The position numbers were made by a program, and so were the translations under genes. Shown here piece by piece: positions 30,182-39,390 of a stretch of 64,000 nt of DNA. The stretch lies in assembly GCF_024979255.1 (NCBI RefSeq), contig NZ_JANLCN010000001.1, positions 310,001 to 374,000 of the forward strand, in the 5' to 3' direction. Numbering within the stretch: the first letter of the stretch is position 1; every line of letters starts with the position of its first letter. Source of the stretch: Herbiconiux moechotypicola. GTDB taxonomy: Bacteria; Actinomycetota; Actinomycetes; Actinomycetales; Microbacteriaceae. A model generated the notes under the pieces. It made no database searches, had not been told where the DNA came from, and was given only the letters and a program-made list of their open reading frames with translations.

Positions 30182-31424
30182 CGCCGAGCCGGCGTCGCGG
30201 GAGCCCGCCGGGCCGGCACCGCGGTGGCGTGGCCGGCTGCTCGCCTTCGCCGCCATCCTGCTGATCGGCCTCAATCTGCGCACCGCGGTCGCGGTGCTCT
30301 CGCCCATCCTCGACCAGGTGGGCGACGACATCGCCCTCGGGAGCGTGGGCGTCGGCGTGCTCGGTCTGCTGCCGCCCGTCTGCTTCGCCGTGTTCGGCCT
30401 CGCCGCTCCCGCTCTCCAGCGCCGGCTGGGTCTGGAGACGGTGATGGTGGCCGCCATGGCCGCCACCCTCGCCGGTCATCTCGTGCGGGCGTTCTCGGGC
30501 GACTACCCGGTGCTCGTGGCGGGCAGCACGCTCACCTTCGCCGGCATGGGCATGGCGAACATCCTCATCCCGCCCCTGGTGCGCCGCTACTTCCCCGATC
30601 GCATCGGGTTCGTCACCTCGCTCTACGCCACCGTGATGGCTGTGGGGGCCACGCTGCCTCCGCTGCTCGTGGTGCCGGTGGCCGAGGGCGCGGGATGGCG
30701 CACCGCCGTGGGCATGTGGGCGGTGTTCACCGTGCTGGCGCTCGCACCGCTGGTGGCGCTCACGGTGCGCGGCCGCGCGGCAGGCGAGCAGGATGCGGCC
30801 GGTTCCGCCCCCGACGGTGCCCCGTCGGCACGGCGTGGGCACGTGCTGCGGTCGAGCCTCGCCTGGTCGCTCATGCTCGTGTTCGCCTTCACCGCCCTCA
30901 ACGCCTACGCCATGTTCGCCTGGCTGCCCGAGATCCTCCGCGACGTGGCCGGCGTCGACGCCGCGACGGCGGGCGCACTGCTGTCGCTGTTCTCCGTGAT
31001 GGGGCTGCCGGCCTCACTGCTCGTGCCGTTGCTCGCGAGCAGGCGACACGCGGTCGGCTGGATGCTCGCCATCGGGGTGGCCTGCTACGGCGTCGGCTAC
31101 CTCGGGCTGCTGCTGGCCCCGACCGCGGCGACCGTGCTGTGGGTGGTGTTCATCGGTCTCGGCCCGCTGCTGTTCCCTCTCTGCCTCGTGCTGATCAACC
31201 TCCGCACCCGTACGCAGCCGGGGACGGTGGCGCTGAGCTCGTTTGTGCAGGGCATCGGCTACGCGGTCGGCGCTCTCGGCCCCCTGCTGCTCGGAGTGCT
31301 CCACGACGCGACCGGCGGCTGGACCGCCTCGCTGCTGTTCCTGCTCGGGGTCGCGGTCGCGCTGGCGATCGCCGGATTCGTCGTCGCGAAACCCCGCATG
31401 CTCGAAGACCAGTGGCACAATTGA
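30171..31424 (+). CDS. MFS transporter, CynX/NimT-like
   Basis: 417 residues with about twelve membrane helices. RTAVAVLSPILDQVGDDI near the N terminus and the long helical pattern fit the CynX/NimT (cyanate/nitroimidazole) group of the major facilitator superfamily. The substrate is unknown. GTG 30171 lies inside the end of ribF (11-base overlap, different frame). A Glu/Asp/Ala-rich cytoplasmic loop (EQDAAGSAPDGAPSARRGH) separates the two six-helix halves. Confidence 0.85.
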   Translation: MTADAEPASREPAGPAPRWRGRLLAFAAILLIGLNLRTAVAVLSPILDQVGDDIALGSVGVGVLGLLPPVCFAVFGLAAPALQRRLGLETVMVAAMAATLAGHLVRAFSGDYPVLVAGSTLTFAGMGMANILIPPLVRRYFPDRIGFVTSLYATVMAVGATLPPLLVVPVAEGAGWRTAVGMWAVFTVLALAPLVALTVRGRAAGEQDAAGSAPDGAPSARRGHVLRSSLAWSLMLVFAFTALNAYAMFAWLPEILRDVAGVDAATAGALLSLFSVMGLPASLLVPLLASRRHAVGWMLAIGVACYGVGYLGLLLAPTAATVLWVVFIGLGPLLFPLCLVLINLRTRTQPGTVALSSFVQGIGYAVGALGPLLLGVLHDATGGWTASLLFLLGVAVALAIAGFVVAKPRMLEDQWHN

Positions 31425-31487
31425 CGGATGCGCGCGACGGGTGATCCCCGACGCCGCACCCGACGACGAGAGAAGCACGGAGACGTC

Positions 31488-32510
31488 GTGACCATCGACA
31501 ACGCGGTCAGCCCCGCACAACGAGCCCTGGCGGTGCTCGGTGACGACGTCACCGAGTCCGCCCTGAAGCGCTATCTCGAAGGGCTCCCGGGTGTCGACGC
31601 CACGGGGCTCGAGCAGCGGGCGGCCGCCCTCGGCACCCGCTCGATCAAGGCAGCCTCGAAGGCCTGGGCCCTCGACCGCATCATCGAGCTGATCGACCTC
31701 ACCACCCTCGAGGGAGCCGACACCCCCGGCAAGGTGCGCTCGCTCGTCGCGAAGGCGCTGGTGCCGGATGCGACGGACGGATCGACCCCGCGGGTCGCGG
31801 CCGTCTGCGTCTACGGCGACATGGTTCCGTTCGCCGTCGAGGCGCTCGGCGCCGCCCACGCCGCCGGGCGCGCCACCGAACCCGGTGACGGGCTCGTCAA
31901 CGTCGCCGCCGTCGCGACCGCGTTCCCCTCGGGCCGGGCATCCCTCGCGGTCAAACTCGCCGACACCGCCGACGCCGTGGCCGCGGGCGCCGACGAGATC
32001 GACATGGTCATCGACCGCGGGGCGTTCCTGGCCGGACGCTACGGCACGGTGTTCGACGAGATCGTCGCGGTGAAGGAGGCCTGCCGCCGCGCCGACGGCA
32101 GCTACGCCCACCTCAAGGTCATCCTCGAGACCGGAGAGCTGAACACCTACGACAACGTGCGCCGCGCATCCTGGCTCTCCATCCTCGCCGGGGGCGACTT
32201 CATCAAGACGTCCACCGGCAAGGTGTCGCCCGCGGCCACCCTGCCGGTCACGCTGCTCATGCTCGAGGTGGTGCGCGACTGGCACCGGCTCACCGGCGAG
32301 CGGATCGGGGTGAAGCCGGCCGGCGGCATCCGCTCGTCGAAAGACGCCATCAAGTACCTCGTGACCGTGGCGGAGACCGTGGGCGAGGAGTGGCTGCAGC
32401 CGCACCTGTTCCGGTTCGGTGCGTCGAGCCTGCTCAACGACGTGCTGCTGCAGAGGCAGAAGCTGCGCTCCGGGCACTACTCCGGCGCCGACTACGTGAC
32501 CATCGACTGA
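31488..32510 (+). CDS. deoC: deoxyribose-phosphate aldolase
   Basis: Splits 2-deoxyribose-5-phosphate into acetaldehyde and glyceraldehyde-3-phosphate. The 340-residue protein is of the longer, eukaryote-like DeoC type: DLTTLEG, ADEIDMVIDRGAFLAG, AHLKVILETGELNTY and the Schiff-base lysine in FIKTSTGK. GTG 31488 has GGAG five bases upstream; the ATG at 31428 lacks an SD. It heads a three-gene unit with two aldehyde dehydrogenase genes, which suggests that the acetaldehyde released is oxidised by the neighbour. Confidence 0.93.
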   Translation: MTIDNAVSPAQRALAVLGDDVTESALKRYLEGLPGVDATGLEQRAAALGTRSIKAASKAWALDRIIELIDLTTLEGADTPGKVRSLVAKALVPDATDGSTPRVAAVCVYGDMVPFAVEALGAAHAAGRATEPGDGLVNVAAVATAFPSGRASLAVKLADTADAVAAGADEIDMVIDRGAFLAGRYGTVFDEIVAVKEACRRADGSYAHLKVILETGELNTYDNVRRASWLSILAGGDFIKTSTGKVSPAATLPVTLLMLEVVRDWHRLTGERIGVKPAGGIRSSKDAIKYLVTVAETVGEEWLQPHLFRFGASSLLNDVLLQRQKLRSGHYSGADYVTID

Positions 32511-32532
32511 GACGAACGAGACGAGATCCACC

Positions 32533-33975
32533 ATGTCCTTCCTCGACTACGCTCCGGCTCCCGAGTCGACGGCGCTGCTGAACCTCCGGCCCGAGTACGG
32601 GCTGTTCATCGACGGCGAGTTCACCGACGGCCACGGCGAGTCGTTCGCCACGATCTCGCCCGCCACCGAGAAGCCCATTGCCCGGGTCGCCTCGGCCGAC
32701 GCCTCCGACATCGACCGTGCCGTCGCTGCGGCGCGCAAGGCCTACGAGAAGCGGTGGTCGACCCTCTCGGGGCGAGACCGCGGCAAGTACCTCTTCCGCA
32801 TCGCGCGACTGGTGCAGGAGCGCGCGCGCGAGCTCGCCGTGGCCGAGTCGCTCGACAACGGCAAGCCCATCAAGGAGTCGCGCGACGTCGACGTGCCGCT
32901 CGTGGCCGCCTGGTTCTTCTACTACGCCGGTTGGGCCGACAAACTGGACCACGCCGGGCTCGGTGCGAACCCCCGGGCCCTCGGGGTGGCGGGCCAGGTC
33001 ATCCCCTGGAACTTCCCGCTGCTCATGCTGGCCTGGAAGATCGCTCCCGCCCTGGCCGCCGGCAACACGGTGGTGCTGAAGCCCGCCGAGACCACTCCGC
33101 TCACGGCGCTGCTGTTCGCCGAGATCGTGCAGCAGGCGGGCCTGCCCGCCGGTGTGGTGAACATCGTGACCGGGGCGGGGGAGACCGGCCGCGCGCTGGT
33201 GAACCACACGGATGTGAACAAGGTCGCCTTCACCGGATCGACCGCCGTCGGGCGGGAGATCGCCCGCGCGGTCGCCGGCACGGGCAAGCGCCTCACCCTC
33301 GAGCTCGGCGGCAAGGCGGCGAACATCGTGTTCGACGACGCACCCATCGACCAGGCGATCGAGGGCATCGTCAACGGCATCTTCTTCAACCAGGGCCATG
33401 TGTGCTGCGCCGGATCGCGGCTGCTCGTGCAGGAGTCGATCCACGACGAGGTCGTCGACCGGCTCAAGGCGCGCCTGTCGACCCTCCGGGTGGGCGATCC
33501 CCTCGACAAGAACACCGACGTGGGGGCCATCAACTCGGCGGAGCAGCTGGAGCGCATCCGCACCCTCTCCGAGATCGGCGAGGCCGAGGGCGCCGAGCGC
33601 TGGAGCCCCGCGTGCGAGTTCCCCGAGAACGGGTTCTGGTTCGCGCCCACCATCTTCACCAACGTCGCCACCTCGCACCGCATCGCGCGCGAGGAGATCT
33701 TCGGCCCCGTGCTCTCGGTGCTCACCTTCCGCACCCCGGCCGAGGCGATCGCGAAGGCGAACAACACGCCTTACGGCCTCTCGGCGGGCATCTGGAGCGA
33801 GAAGGGCTCGCGCATCCTGGCCGTGGCCGACAAGCTGCGGGCCGGCGTGGTGTGGGCCAACACCTTCAACCGCTTCGACCCCGCGTCGCCGTTCGGCGGC
33901 TACAAGGAGTCGGGCTTCGGGCGCGAGGGCGGTCGACACGGCCTCGCCGCCTACCTCGAGGGAGGAGTGCGATGA
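32533..33975 (+). CDS. aldehyde dehydrogenase, active form
   Basis: NAD(P)-dependent oxidation of an aldehyde to the acid. 480 residues with the complete catalytic set: IPWNFP (Asn160), KPAETTPL, Glu257 in LELGGK, and catalytic Cys291 in NQGHVCCAGSR. Placed between deoC and a truncated paralogue, with ATG 32533 twenty-two bases after the deoC stop. Acetaldehyde from the DeoC reaction is the most natural substrate, inferred from context. The stop overlaps the next start (ATGA). Confidence 0.93.
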   Translation: MSFLDYAPAPESTALLNLRPEYGLFIDGEFTDGHGESFATISPATEKPIARVASADASDIDRAVAAARKAYEKRWSTLSGRDRGKYLFRIARLVQERARELAVAESLDNGKPIKESRDVDVPLVAAWFFYYAGWADKLDHAGLGANPRALGVAGQVIPWNFPLLMLAWKIAPALAAGNTVVLKPAETTPLTALLFAEIVQQAGLPAGVVNIVTGAGETGRALVNHTDVNKVAFTGSTAVGREIARAVAGTGKRLTLELGGKAANIVFDDAPIDQAIEGIVNGIFFNQGHVCCAGSRLLVQESIHDEVVDRLKARLSTLRVGDPLDKNTDVGAINSAEQLERIRTLSEIGEAEGAERWSPACEFPENGFWFAPTIFTNVATSHRIAREEIFGPVLSVLTFRTPAEAIAKANNTPYGLSAGIWSEKGSRILAVADKLRAGVVWANTFNRFDPASPFGGYKESGFGREGGRHGLAAYLEGGVR

Positions 33976-34835
33976 GCACGCATCTGTCGGTGCCGAAGAC
34001 CTACAAGCTCTTCGTGGGCGGGGCCTTCCCGCGCAGCGAGTCGGGGAGGGTCTACGAGGTGACCACCCCGAAGGGCGGGTTCCTGGCCAACGCGGCGCAG
34101 GCGTCGCGCAAAGACGCCCGGGATGCGGTGGTCGCGGCCCGTGCGGCCGTCTCCGGCTGGGCCGGTGCCACGGCCTACAATCGCGGTCAGGTGCTCTACC
34201 GGGTGGCCGAGGTGCTCGAGGGGCGCCGCGCCCAGTTCGAGGAGGAGATCGCCGCGCAGCAGGGCGTGTCGGGCGCCGTCGCGCGAGCGCAGGTCGACGA
34301 GGCCATCGACCTCTGGGTCTGGTACGCGGGCTGGGCCGACAAGTTCGCCCAGGTGGCGGGCAATGCCAACCCGGTGGCGGGGCCGTACTTCAACATCTCG
34401 GTGCCCGAGCCCACGGGGGTGGTCGCGGTCGTCGCACCGCAGCAGTCGGCGCTGCTCGGGCTCGTCGCCACGGTGGCGCCCGCGCTGGTGGCCGGTAACA
34501 CGGTGGTGGTGGTGGCGAGCGAGGCGCACCCGCTCTCGGCCATCACCCTGGGCGAGGTGCTCGCGACGAGCGACCTCCCCAAGGGCGTCGTCAACGTGCT
34601 CACCGGGTCGCCCGCCGAGATCGCGCCGTGGCTCGCCTCGCACGACGACGTCAACGCGCTCGACCTCACGGGGGCCGGCGAGCTGGAGTGGATCGACCTC
34701 GAGATCGCCGCGGCCCAGACCCTCAAGCGCGTGCTGCGCCCCCTCGCGGGTGCCGACGCGGTCGCCCCGTCGCTCTCGCGCATCACCGCCCTCACCGAGA
34801 CCAAGACCGTGTGGCACCCCAAGTCGCTGCTCTGA
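33972..34835 (+). CDS. aldehyde dehydrogenase-like protein lacking catalytic residues (pseudoenzyme)
   Basis: 287 residues that align with the N-terminal, coenzyme-binding half of aldehyde dehydrogenases (KLFVGGAFPRSESGR, AAQASRKDARDAVVAARAA, WVWYAGWADKFAQVAG, ALVAGNTVVVV). It ends before the catalytic domain, so it has no catalytic Cys. Asn of PWNF is replaced (APQQSALLG), Lys of KPAE is replaced (VVASEAHPL), and the general-base Glu motif is missing. The frame is intact, codon use is normal, and it overlaps the active enzyme gene by four bases. Probably a structural or regulatory partner and not a decaying gene. Confidence 0.85.
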   Translation: MSTHLSVPKTYKLFVGGAFPRSESGRVYEVTTPKGGFLANAAQASRKDARDAVVAARAAVSGWAGATAYNRGQVLYRVAEVLEGRRAQFEEEIAAQQGVSGAVARAQVDEAIDLWVWYAGWADKFAQVAGNANPVAGPYFNISVPEPTGVVAVVAPQQSALLGLVATVAPALVAGNTVVVVASEAHPLSAITLGEVLATSDLPKGVVNVLTGSPAEIAPWLASHDDVNALDLTGAGELEWIDLEIAAAQTLKRVLRPLAGADAVAPSLSRITALTETKTVWHPKSLL

Positions 34836-34895
34836 CCGACCTCGGCATGCGTGGGCCGCGCGACCCGGGCACGGGCGGGAGCGGGCGTGCCGGGC

Positions 34896-34901
34896 TAGCG
34901 T
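34896..34901 (+). promoter_or_regulatory. -10 box, leaderless start of the SDR/DUF2867 gene
   Basis: TAGCGT, seven bases, GTG 34909. Supports this start over the in-frame GTG at 34900, which overlaps the box. Confidence 0.5.
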
Positions 34902-34908
34902 GGAGGGG

Positions 34909-36411
34909 GTGAGATCTCTCGTCACCGGCGCGACCGGCTACATCGGAGGCCGTCTGGTGCCCCGCCTTCTCAAGGCCGGGCACGAGGTACGGGTGTTGGT
35001 GCGCTCGCCCGAGAAGCTGCGCGACGTGCCCTGGGCACCCGAGGTCGACGTGGCGCAGGGCGACCTCGGCGACCGCGACTCGCTGCGCTCGGCATTCGAA
35101 GGCGTCGACGTCGTGTACTACCTCGTGCACTCCATGGGCGGTGCCAAGGACTTCGAGGCGATCGAACGCGAGTCGGCCCACAACGTGGCCGCAGCGGCTC
35201 ACGATGCCGGTGTCGGTCGCATCGTCTATCTCGGTGGGCTCCACCCCACCCCGGAGGAGAGCGCCGGACTCTCACCGCACCTGCGCTCCCGCGTCGAGGT
35301 CGGCCGCATCCTGCTCGCCTCCGGCGTGCCCACCGCCGCGCTCCAGGCCGGGGTAGTGATCGGTTCGGGATCCACGAGCTTCGAGATGATCCGCCACCTC
35401 ACCGAGGTGCTTCCCTACATGCCCGCGCCGCGCTGGGTGCGCAACCGCATCCAGCCGATCGCCGTGCGCGACGTGCTGCACTACCTCATCGGCGCCGCCA
35501 CACTGCCGCCCGAGGTCAACCGCACCTTCGACATCGGCGGCCCCGACGTGCTGCGCTACGGCCAGATGATGAACGGCTACGCACTCGAAGCGGGCCTGCG
35601 TCAGCGGCCCATCGCCGCGCTGCCCGTGCTCACCCCCTGGCTCGCGGCCCAGTGGGTGAACCTCGTCACGCCCATCCCGCGCACCCTCGCCGTTCCCATC
35701 ATCGCCTCGCTGCAGTTCGATTGCGTGGCGCACGAGCACGACATCCGCGACCACATCCCCGACCCCGAGGGCGGCCTCACCCCCTACCGGCGGGCCGTGC
35801 GGCTCGCGCTGGAGAAGATGCGCCAGGGCGAGGTGGAGACGAGCTGGCAGGATGCGCTGGTCGCCGGCGCCGCGAGCGACCCGCTGCCGAGCGACCCCGA
35901 CTGGGCCGGGCACACCGTCTACACCGACGTGAAGCAACGCCGCACGGCCGCGTCACCCGAGCGCCTGTGGACCGTGATCGAGGGCATCGGGGGCGAGAAC
36001 GGGTGGTACTCCTTCCCGCTCGCCTGGGCGGTGCGCGGCTGGATGGACAAGCTCGTCGGGGGAGTGGGCCTTCGCCGTGGCCGCCGCAGCCCCACCCGCC
36101 TGCAGGTGGGCGACGCCCTCGACTTCTGGCGCGTCGAAGAGATCGAGCGGGGCAGGATGCTGCGGCTTCGCGCCGAGATGAAGGTGCCTGGCCGGGCCTG
36201 GCTCGAGATGCGGGCGACTCCGGATGCGCGGGGCTCGGTCTACGACCAGCGGGCCGTGTTCTTTCCCCGCGGCCTCGGCGGGCGGCTCTACTGGCTGGCC
36301 ATCCTGCCGTTCCACGGCGTCATCTTCACGGGCATGGCCAACCGCATCACCGAGGCGGCGCTGACACCCGTCGATACACTGGAAGCCGAGACCCACGGGA
36401 GGCCATCATGA
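34909..36411 (+). CDS. SDR-family NAD(P)-binding protein with C-terminal DUF2867 domain
   Basis: 500 residues. N-terminal atypical SDR/NmrA-like Rossmann domain (VTGATGYIGGRLVPRL; YYLVHSMGGAKDFEAIER; GGLHPTPEESAGLSPH) followed from about residue 320 by a DUF2867/polyketide-cyclase-like domain (WTVIEGIGGENGWYSFPLAW, RVEEIERGRMLRLRAEMKVPG). This two-domain family is common in actinobacteria; its substrate is not established. ATGA overlap with the following SGNH hydrolase gene. Confidence 0.82.
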   Translation: MRSLVTGATGYIGGRLVPRLLKAGHEVRVLVRSPEKLRDVPWAPEVDVAQGDLGDRDSLRSAFEGVDVVYYLVHSMGGAKDFEAIERESAHNVAAAAHDAGVGRIVYLGGLHPTPEESAGLSPHLRSRVEVGRILLASGVPTAALQAGVVIGSGSTSFEMIRHLTEVLPYMPAPRWVRNRIQPIAVRDVLHYLIGAATLPPEVNRTFDIGGPDVLRYGQMMNGYALEAGLRQRPIAALPVLTPWLAAQWVNLVTPIPRTLAVPIIASLQFDCVAHEHDIRDHIPDPEGGLTPYRRAVRLALEKMRQGEVETSWQDALVAGAASDPLPSDPDWAGHTVYTDVKQRRTAASPERLWTVIEGIGGENGWYSFPLAWAVRGWMDKLVGGVGLRRGRRSPTRLQVGDALDFWRVEEIERGRMLRLRAEMKVPGRAWLEMRATPDARGSVYDQRAVFFPRGLGGRLYWLAILPFHGVIFTGMANRITEAALTPVDTLEAETHGRPS

Positions 36412-36998
36412 CCGAACGATCCACGACCGTCTTCATCGGGGACAGTCTCACCGAGGGCGGCGACTGGCAGAGCTGGTTCCCCGACCTCGAGGCTGTCAAC
36501 CTCGGCGTCGGCGGAGACACCACCGAGGGGCTCATCGAGCGCCTCGACCAGGTCGCCGAGTACGACCCCGAGACGGTGGTGCTGCTCATCGGCACCAACG
36601 ACGTGGCCAACCGGCGCGCCGTCGAGCAGGTGGTGCGCGGCATCGAGACCATCCTCGTCACGCTCCGCCACGATCTGCCCGACGCGCGCATCCTGGTGCA
36701 GTCGGTGCTGCCCAGGGGCCGGGAGTACGCGGAGTTCGTGAAGGAGATCAACCGGCACGTGTGGCAGTTCGCGGCCACCGTGAAGGCGCACTACCTCGAC
36801 CTCTGGCCGGTGATGGCCGAGGCCGACGGCGAGCTCAACCCGGCCTACACCGAGGACAGGCTGCATCTCAACGCCGCGGGCTACGAGGCCTGGCTGTCAG
36901 AACTCGTGCCCGCCCTCGAGCGGGTGCAGGGCCTGCCGCCGTCGAGCCGGCCGATCCGGCTGCCCGAGCTCGGCGCGCTGTTGCGCGAAGAGGGCTGA
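36408..36998 (+). CDS. SGNH/GDSL-family hydrolase
   Basis: 196 residues. Block I FIGDSLTEGG (nucleophile Ser13), block II GVGGDTTEG, block III IGTNDVANRR, block V EDRLHLNAAGY with Asp and His. All catalytic blocks are present and no signal peptide is visible, so this is an intracellular esterase/lipase-like enzyme. Translationally coupled to the preceding SDR gene; the pair may act on the same acyl or ester compound (inference). Confidence 0.88.
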   Translation: MTERSTTVFIGDSLTEGGDWQSWFPDLEAVNLGVGGDTTEGLIERLDQVAEYDPETVVLLIGTNDVANRRAVEQVVRGIETILVTLRHDLPDARILVQSVLPRGREYAEFVKEINRHVWQFAATVKAHYLDLWPVMAEADGELNPAYTEDRLHLNAAGYEAWLSELVPALERVQGLPPSSRPIRLPELGALLREEG

Positions 36999-37011
36999 GC
37001 CGCACGCACGG

Positions 37012-37037
37012 GGTCGTTCCCCGCGTGGGGAACGATC
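37012..37037. terminator. bidirectional hairpin between the SGNH hydrolase and M20 peptidase genes
   Basis: Eleven-pair stem GGTCGTTCCCC (37012-37022) / GGGGAACGATC (37027-37037), loop GCGT, with one G-T wobble. It sits between two convergent stop codons and overlaps the minus-strand stop. No T-tract is present on either side. Confidence 0.6.
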
Positions 37038-38430
37038 AGAGCCGGGTGAACAACCGCTCGTAGAAGGCGATGCCGGTGAACCAGGTCGCCACGTGCATCC
37101 GCTCGTTCTTCGCGTGCAGGGTGCCGCGCTCGTCGCCCGACATGGCGAAGGGGCTGAAGCGGTACACCGACCGGCTGCGCGGGCTGAACCGCCGGGAGTC
37201 GGTGGCGCCGGTCTGCACGTAGGGCGTGACGATCGCCGTGGGGTAGCTCTCACCGATGGTCTCGGCGAGCAGGTCCCACCTCGGCCCGCTCATCTGCGAC
37301 ACCCGGGCTGGCTCGTTCGCGCTGAGGATCTCGACCCGCACCGCGGGATCGCCGATCACCCGCTCGAGCCGCGCCTTCGTGCGCGCCACCGAGGAGCCGA
37401 TGGCGATGCGGGCGTTCACCACGGCCTGCACCCGCTCGGGCAGCGCGTTCACGGCGAGCCCGCCGGAGAGCCGGGTGACCGCGGTGGTGGTGCGCACCAT
37501 CGCGGCGGTGTCGACCCCGATGCGCCCGAACGCCGCCACGAGCAGCGGCCGGAACCAGCGGGCGCGGGTGAACACGAACCGCAGCGGGTTGCGGGCGTGG
37601 GCGCCCACCGTGGTGATCATCGCCTCGGTCGCCGGGTTCAGGCGGCCGGGGAAGGGATGCGCGTTGATGCGCACGATCGCGCGCGCGAGCCGATCCGACG
37701 CGGTGACCGGCGGCGGGGTCGACGCATGGCCACCCGCCTGCTCGACCGTGAGGGTGAAGGTGGTGGTGCCCTTCTCGCTCACCCCCACCACGGCGATGGG
37801 CCGCTCGACGGTGGGGATCACGCCCTCCACCACCGCGCCGCCCTCGTCGAGCACCAGCCCGATCTCGACGCCGCGCTCGGCGAGCAGCGCGGCGACCGCA
37901 GCGGCACCCCGGCCCTCCGACTCCTCGTCGTGCCCGAACAGCAGGTACACATCGTGCTCGGGCTCCACGCCGTCGGCGAGCGCGCGTTCGGCGGCCTCGA
38001 GCAGGGCGACCACCGACCCCTTGTCGTCGAGCGTGCCGCGCGACCAGAGCACGCGGTCGTCGCCTCGGGCGGTGCTGCTGCCGGTGACCGTGGCCGAGAA
38101 CGGCGGATGCACCCAGCCGTCGTCGGTGGCGGCCACCACGTCGTAGTGGGCGAGCAGGATCGAGGCGGGCCCGCCGGTCTGCCGGCCCGCCCAGCGGTAG
38201 AGCAGGGTGCGGCCGCCCACGAGCTCGCGGGTGAGGTGCGCGTGCACCGCGGGGTAGAGCCGCTCGATAGTGTCGGCGAAGTCGTCGTAGGCGGCGGCGT
38301 CGACCGCGGCGGGGTCGAACTGCGAGATCGTGGGGATGCGCAGGAGCGCGCGGAACCGCGCGAGGGAGGCCTCGTCGTCGTGCGAGCCGTCCGCGACGGC
38401 GGGAGAGGGATGCTCGGTGGGCTGCGTCAT
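37036..38430 (-). CDS. M20-family metallopeptidase (PM20D1/carboxypeptidase-like)
   Basis: 464 residues. Di-zinc ligands and catalytic residues can be seen in LLAHYDVVAA, RGTLDDKGSVVALLEA, FGHDEESEGRGA and LDEGGAVVEG. A lid/dimerisation domain lies between about residues 215 and 360. No signal peptide. Similar proteins hydrolyse or condense N-acyl amino acids or dipeptides; the substrate is not predictable. Last gene of a four-gene minus-strand operon, overlapping the PfkB kinase gene by four bases (ATGA). Confidence 0.88.
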   Translation of the reverse strand: MTQPTEHPSPAVADGSHDDEASLARFRALLRIPTISQFDPAAVDAAAYDDFADTIERLYPAVHAHLTRELVGGRTLLYRWAGRQTGGPASILLAHYDVVAATDDGWVHPPFSATVTGSSTARGDDRVLWSRGTLDDKGSVVALLEAAERALADGVEPEHDVYLLFGHDEESEGRGAAAVAALLAERGVEIGLVLDEGGAVVEGVIPTVERPIAVVGVSEKGTTTFTLTVEQAGGHASTPPPVTASDRLARAIVRINAHPFPGRLNPATEAMITTVGAHARNPLRFVFTRARWFRPLLVAAFGRIGVDTAAMVRTTTAVTRLSGGLAVNALPERVQAVVNARIAIGSSVARTKARLERVIGDPAVRVEILSANEPARVSQMSGPRWDLLAETIGESYPTAIVTPYVQTGATDSRRFSPRSRSVYRFSPFAMSGDERGTLHAKNERMHVATWFTGIAFYERLFTRL

Positions 38431-39386
38431 GGGGTCCTCGTGGTGGTGGTATCGAGCGGCGGCCTCGCGCCGACCCGGGTGATCGCGACGGCGGCGGTGC
38501 GGGCTCCGGCGGTGAGCGCCGCGTGGAGCGACTGCTCGCCGGCCTCCGGCACCGGGACGGAGGCGTGCACGAGGGCGCTCGTGAACGCCGCTCCGAACGC
38601 GTCGCCCGCGCCGGTGGTGTCGACGGGGTCGACGGGCACGGCGTCGGTGCGGGCGCGCGCCCCGCGTCGTGTGCCGCCGAGCGCGCCGGCCCGGCCCAGG
38701 GTGAGCGCCACCACCTCGTAGTGCTCGAGCAGGGCGTCGAGCACGTCACCGGGCTCGTCGCGGCCGGTGAGCAGCCGCCCCTCGTCGAGGTTCGGCACCG
38801 CGATCGTGGCCCCGGCGGTCGCCGCGAGCAGCCCGGCGGCACCGTGGTCGGCGATGAAGCCGGCCGAACCCGGATTCACCGACACCGTCGCGCCGGACTG
38901 GCGGGCCGCGGCGATGACCGCGGCGAACGCGGCGGCCCGGCGCTCCTCGTCGACGCCCGGGCCGGGAAAGAGGGTGTAAGCGGTGAGGTGGAGATGGGAA
39001 CCCGGGACGAGCAGCCCGCGATCGACGTCGTCGGGTGACGCGAGCGCGTTGGCGCCTCGATCGGTGAGCATCGTGCGGGTGCGGTCGGCCTCGAGCACCA
39101 CCACGATCGTGCCGGTGACGAGCTCGGCGTCGGCGACGAGGTGGGGTTCGACGCCGTGGGCGGCGAGCGAGAGTGAATGGCGTGCCGCATCGGCCCGCCC
39201 CACCCGGCCGAAGAAGTGCGTCTCGTGCCCGAGCGACCCGAACCAGGCGGCGGCGTTGGCGGCCGAGCCGCCGTCGCGCCGCTGGATGCGGGCCGAGGTG
39301 TCGGTGTCGGGACGGATCTCGCCGGCCGGGGTGACGATCAGGTCGTCGAAGACGTCGCCGACCACCACCACGCGGGTTCCCGTCAT
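38427..39386 (-). CDS. PfkB-family carbohydrate kinase, probable pseudouridine kinase (PsuK-like)
   Basis: 319 residues of the ribokinase/PfkB fold: GGSAANAAAWFGSLG near residue 40, and the C-terminal signature DTTGAGDAFGAAF with the catalytic Asp. Four bases after psuG, so pseudouridine phosphorylation (the step before PsuG) is the likely role; ribokinase-type specificity cannot be excluded from sequence alone. Confidence 0.85.
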   Translation of the reverse strand: MTGTRVVVVGDVFDDLIVTPAGEIRPDTDTSARIQRRDGGSAANAAAWFGSLGHETHFFGRVGRADAARHSLSLAAHGVEPHLVADAELVTGTIVVVLEADRTRTMLTDRGANALASPDDVDRGLLVPGSHLHLTAYTLFPGPGVDEERRAAAFAAVIAAARQSGATVSVNPGSAGFIADHGAAGLLAATAGATIAVPNLDEGRLLTGRDEPGDVLDALLEHYEVVALTLGRAGALGGTRRGARARTDAVPVDPVDTTGAGDAFGAAFTSALVHASVPVPEAGEQSLHAALTAGARTAAVAITRVGARPPLDTTTTRTP

Positions 39387-39390
39387 GCGG

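Noticed and set aside
33972-34835. Short aldehyde dehydrogenase considered a pseudogene fragment
   Set aside because: No frameshift or matching 3' remnant follows; intact start/stop overlap and codon bias suggest a maintained gene.
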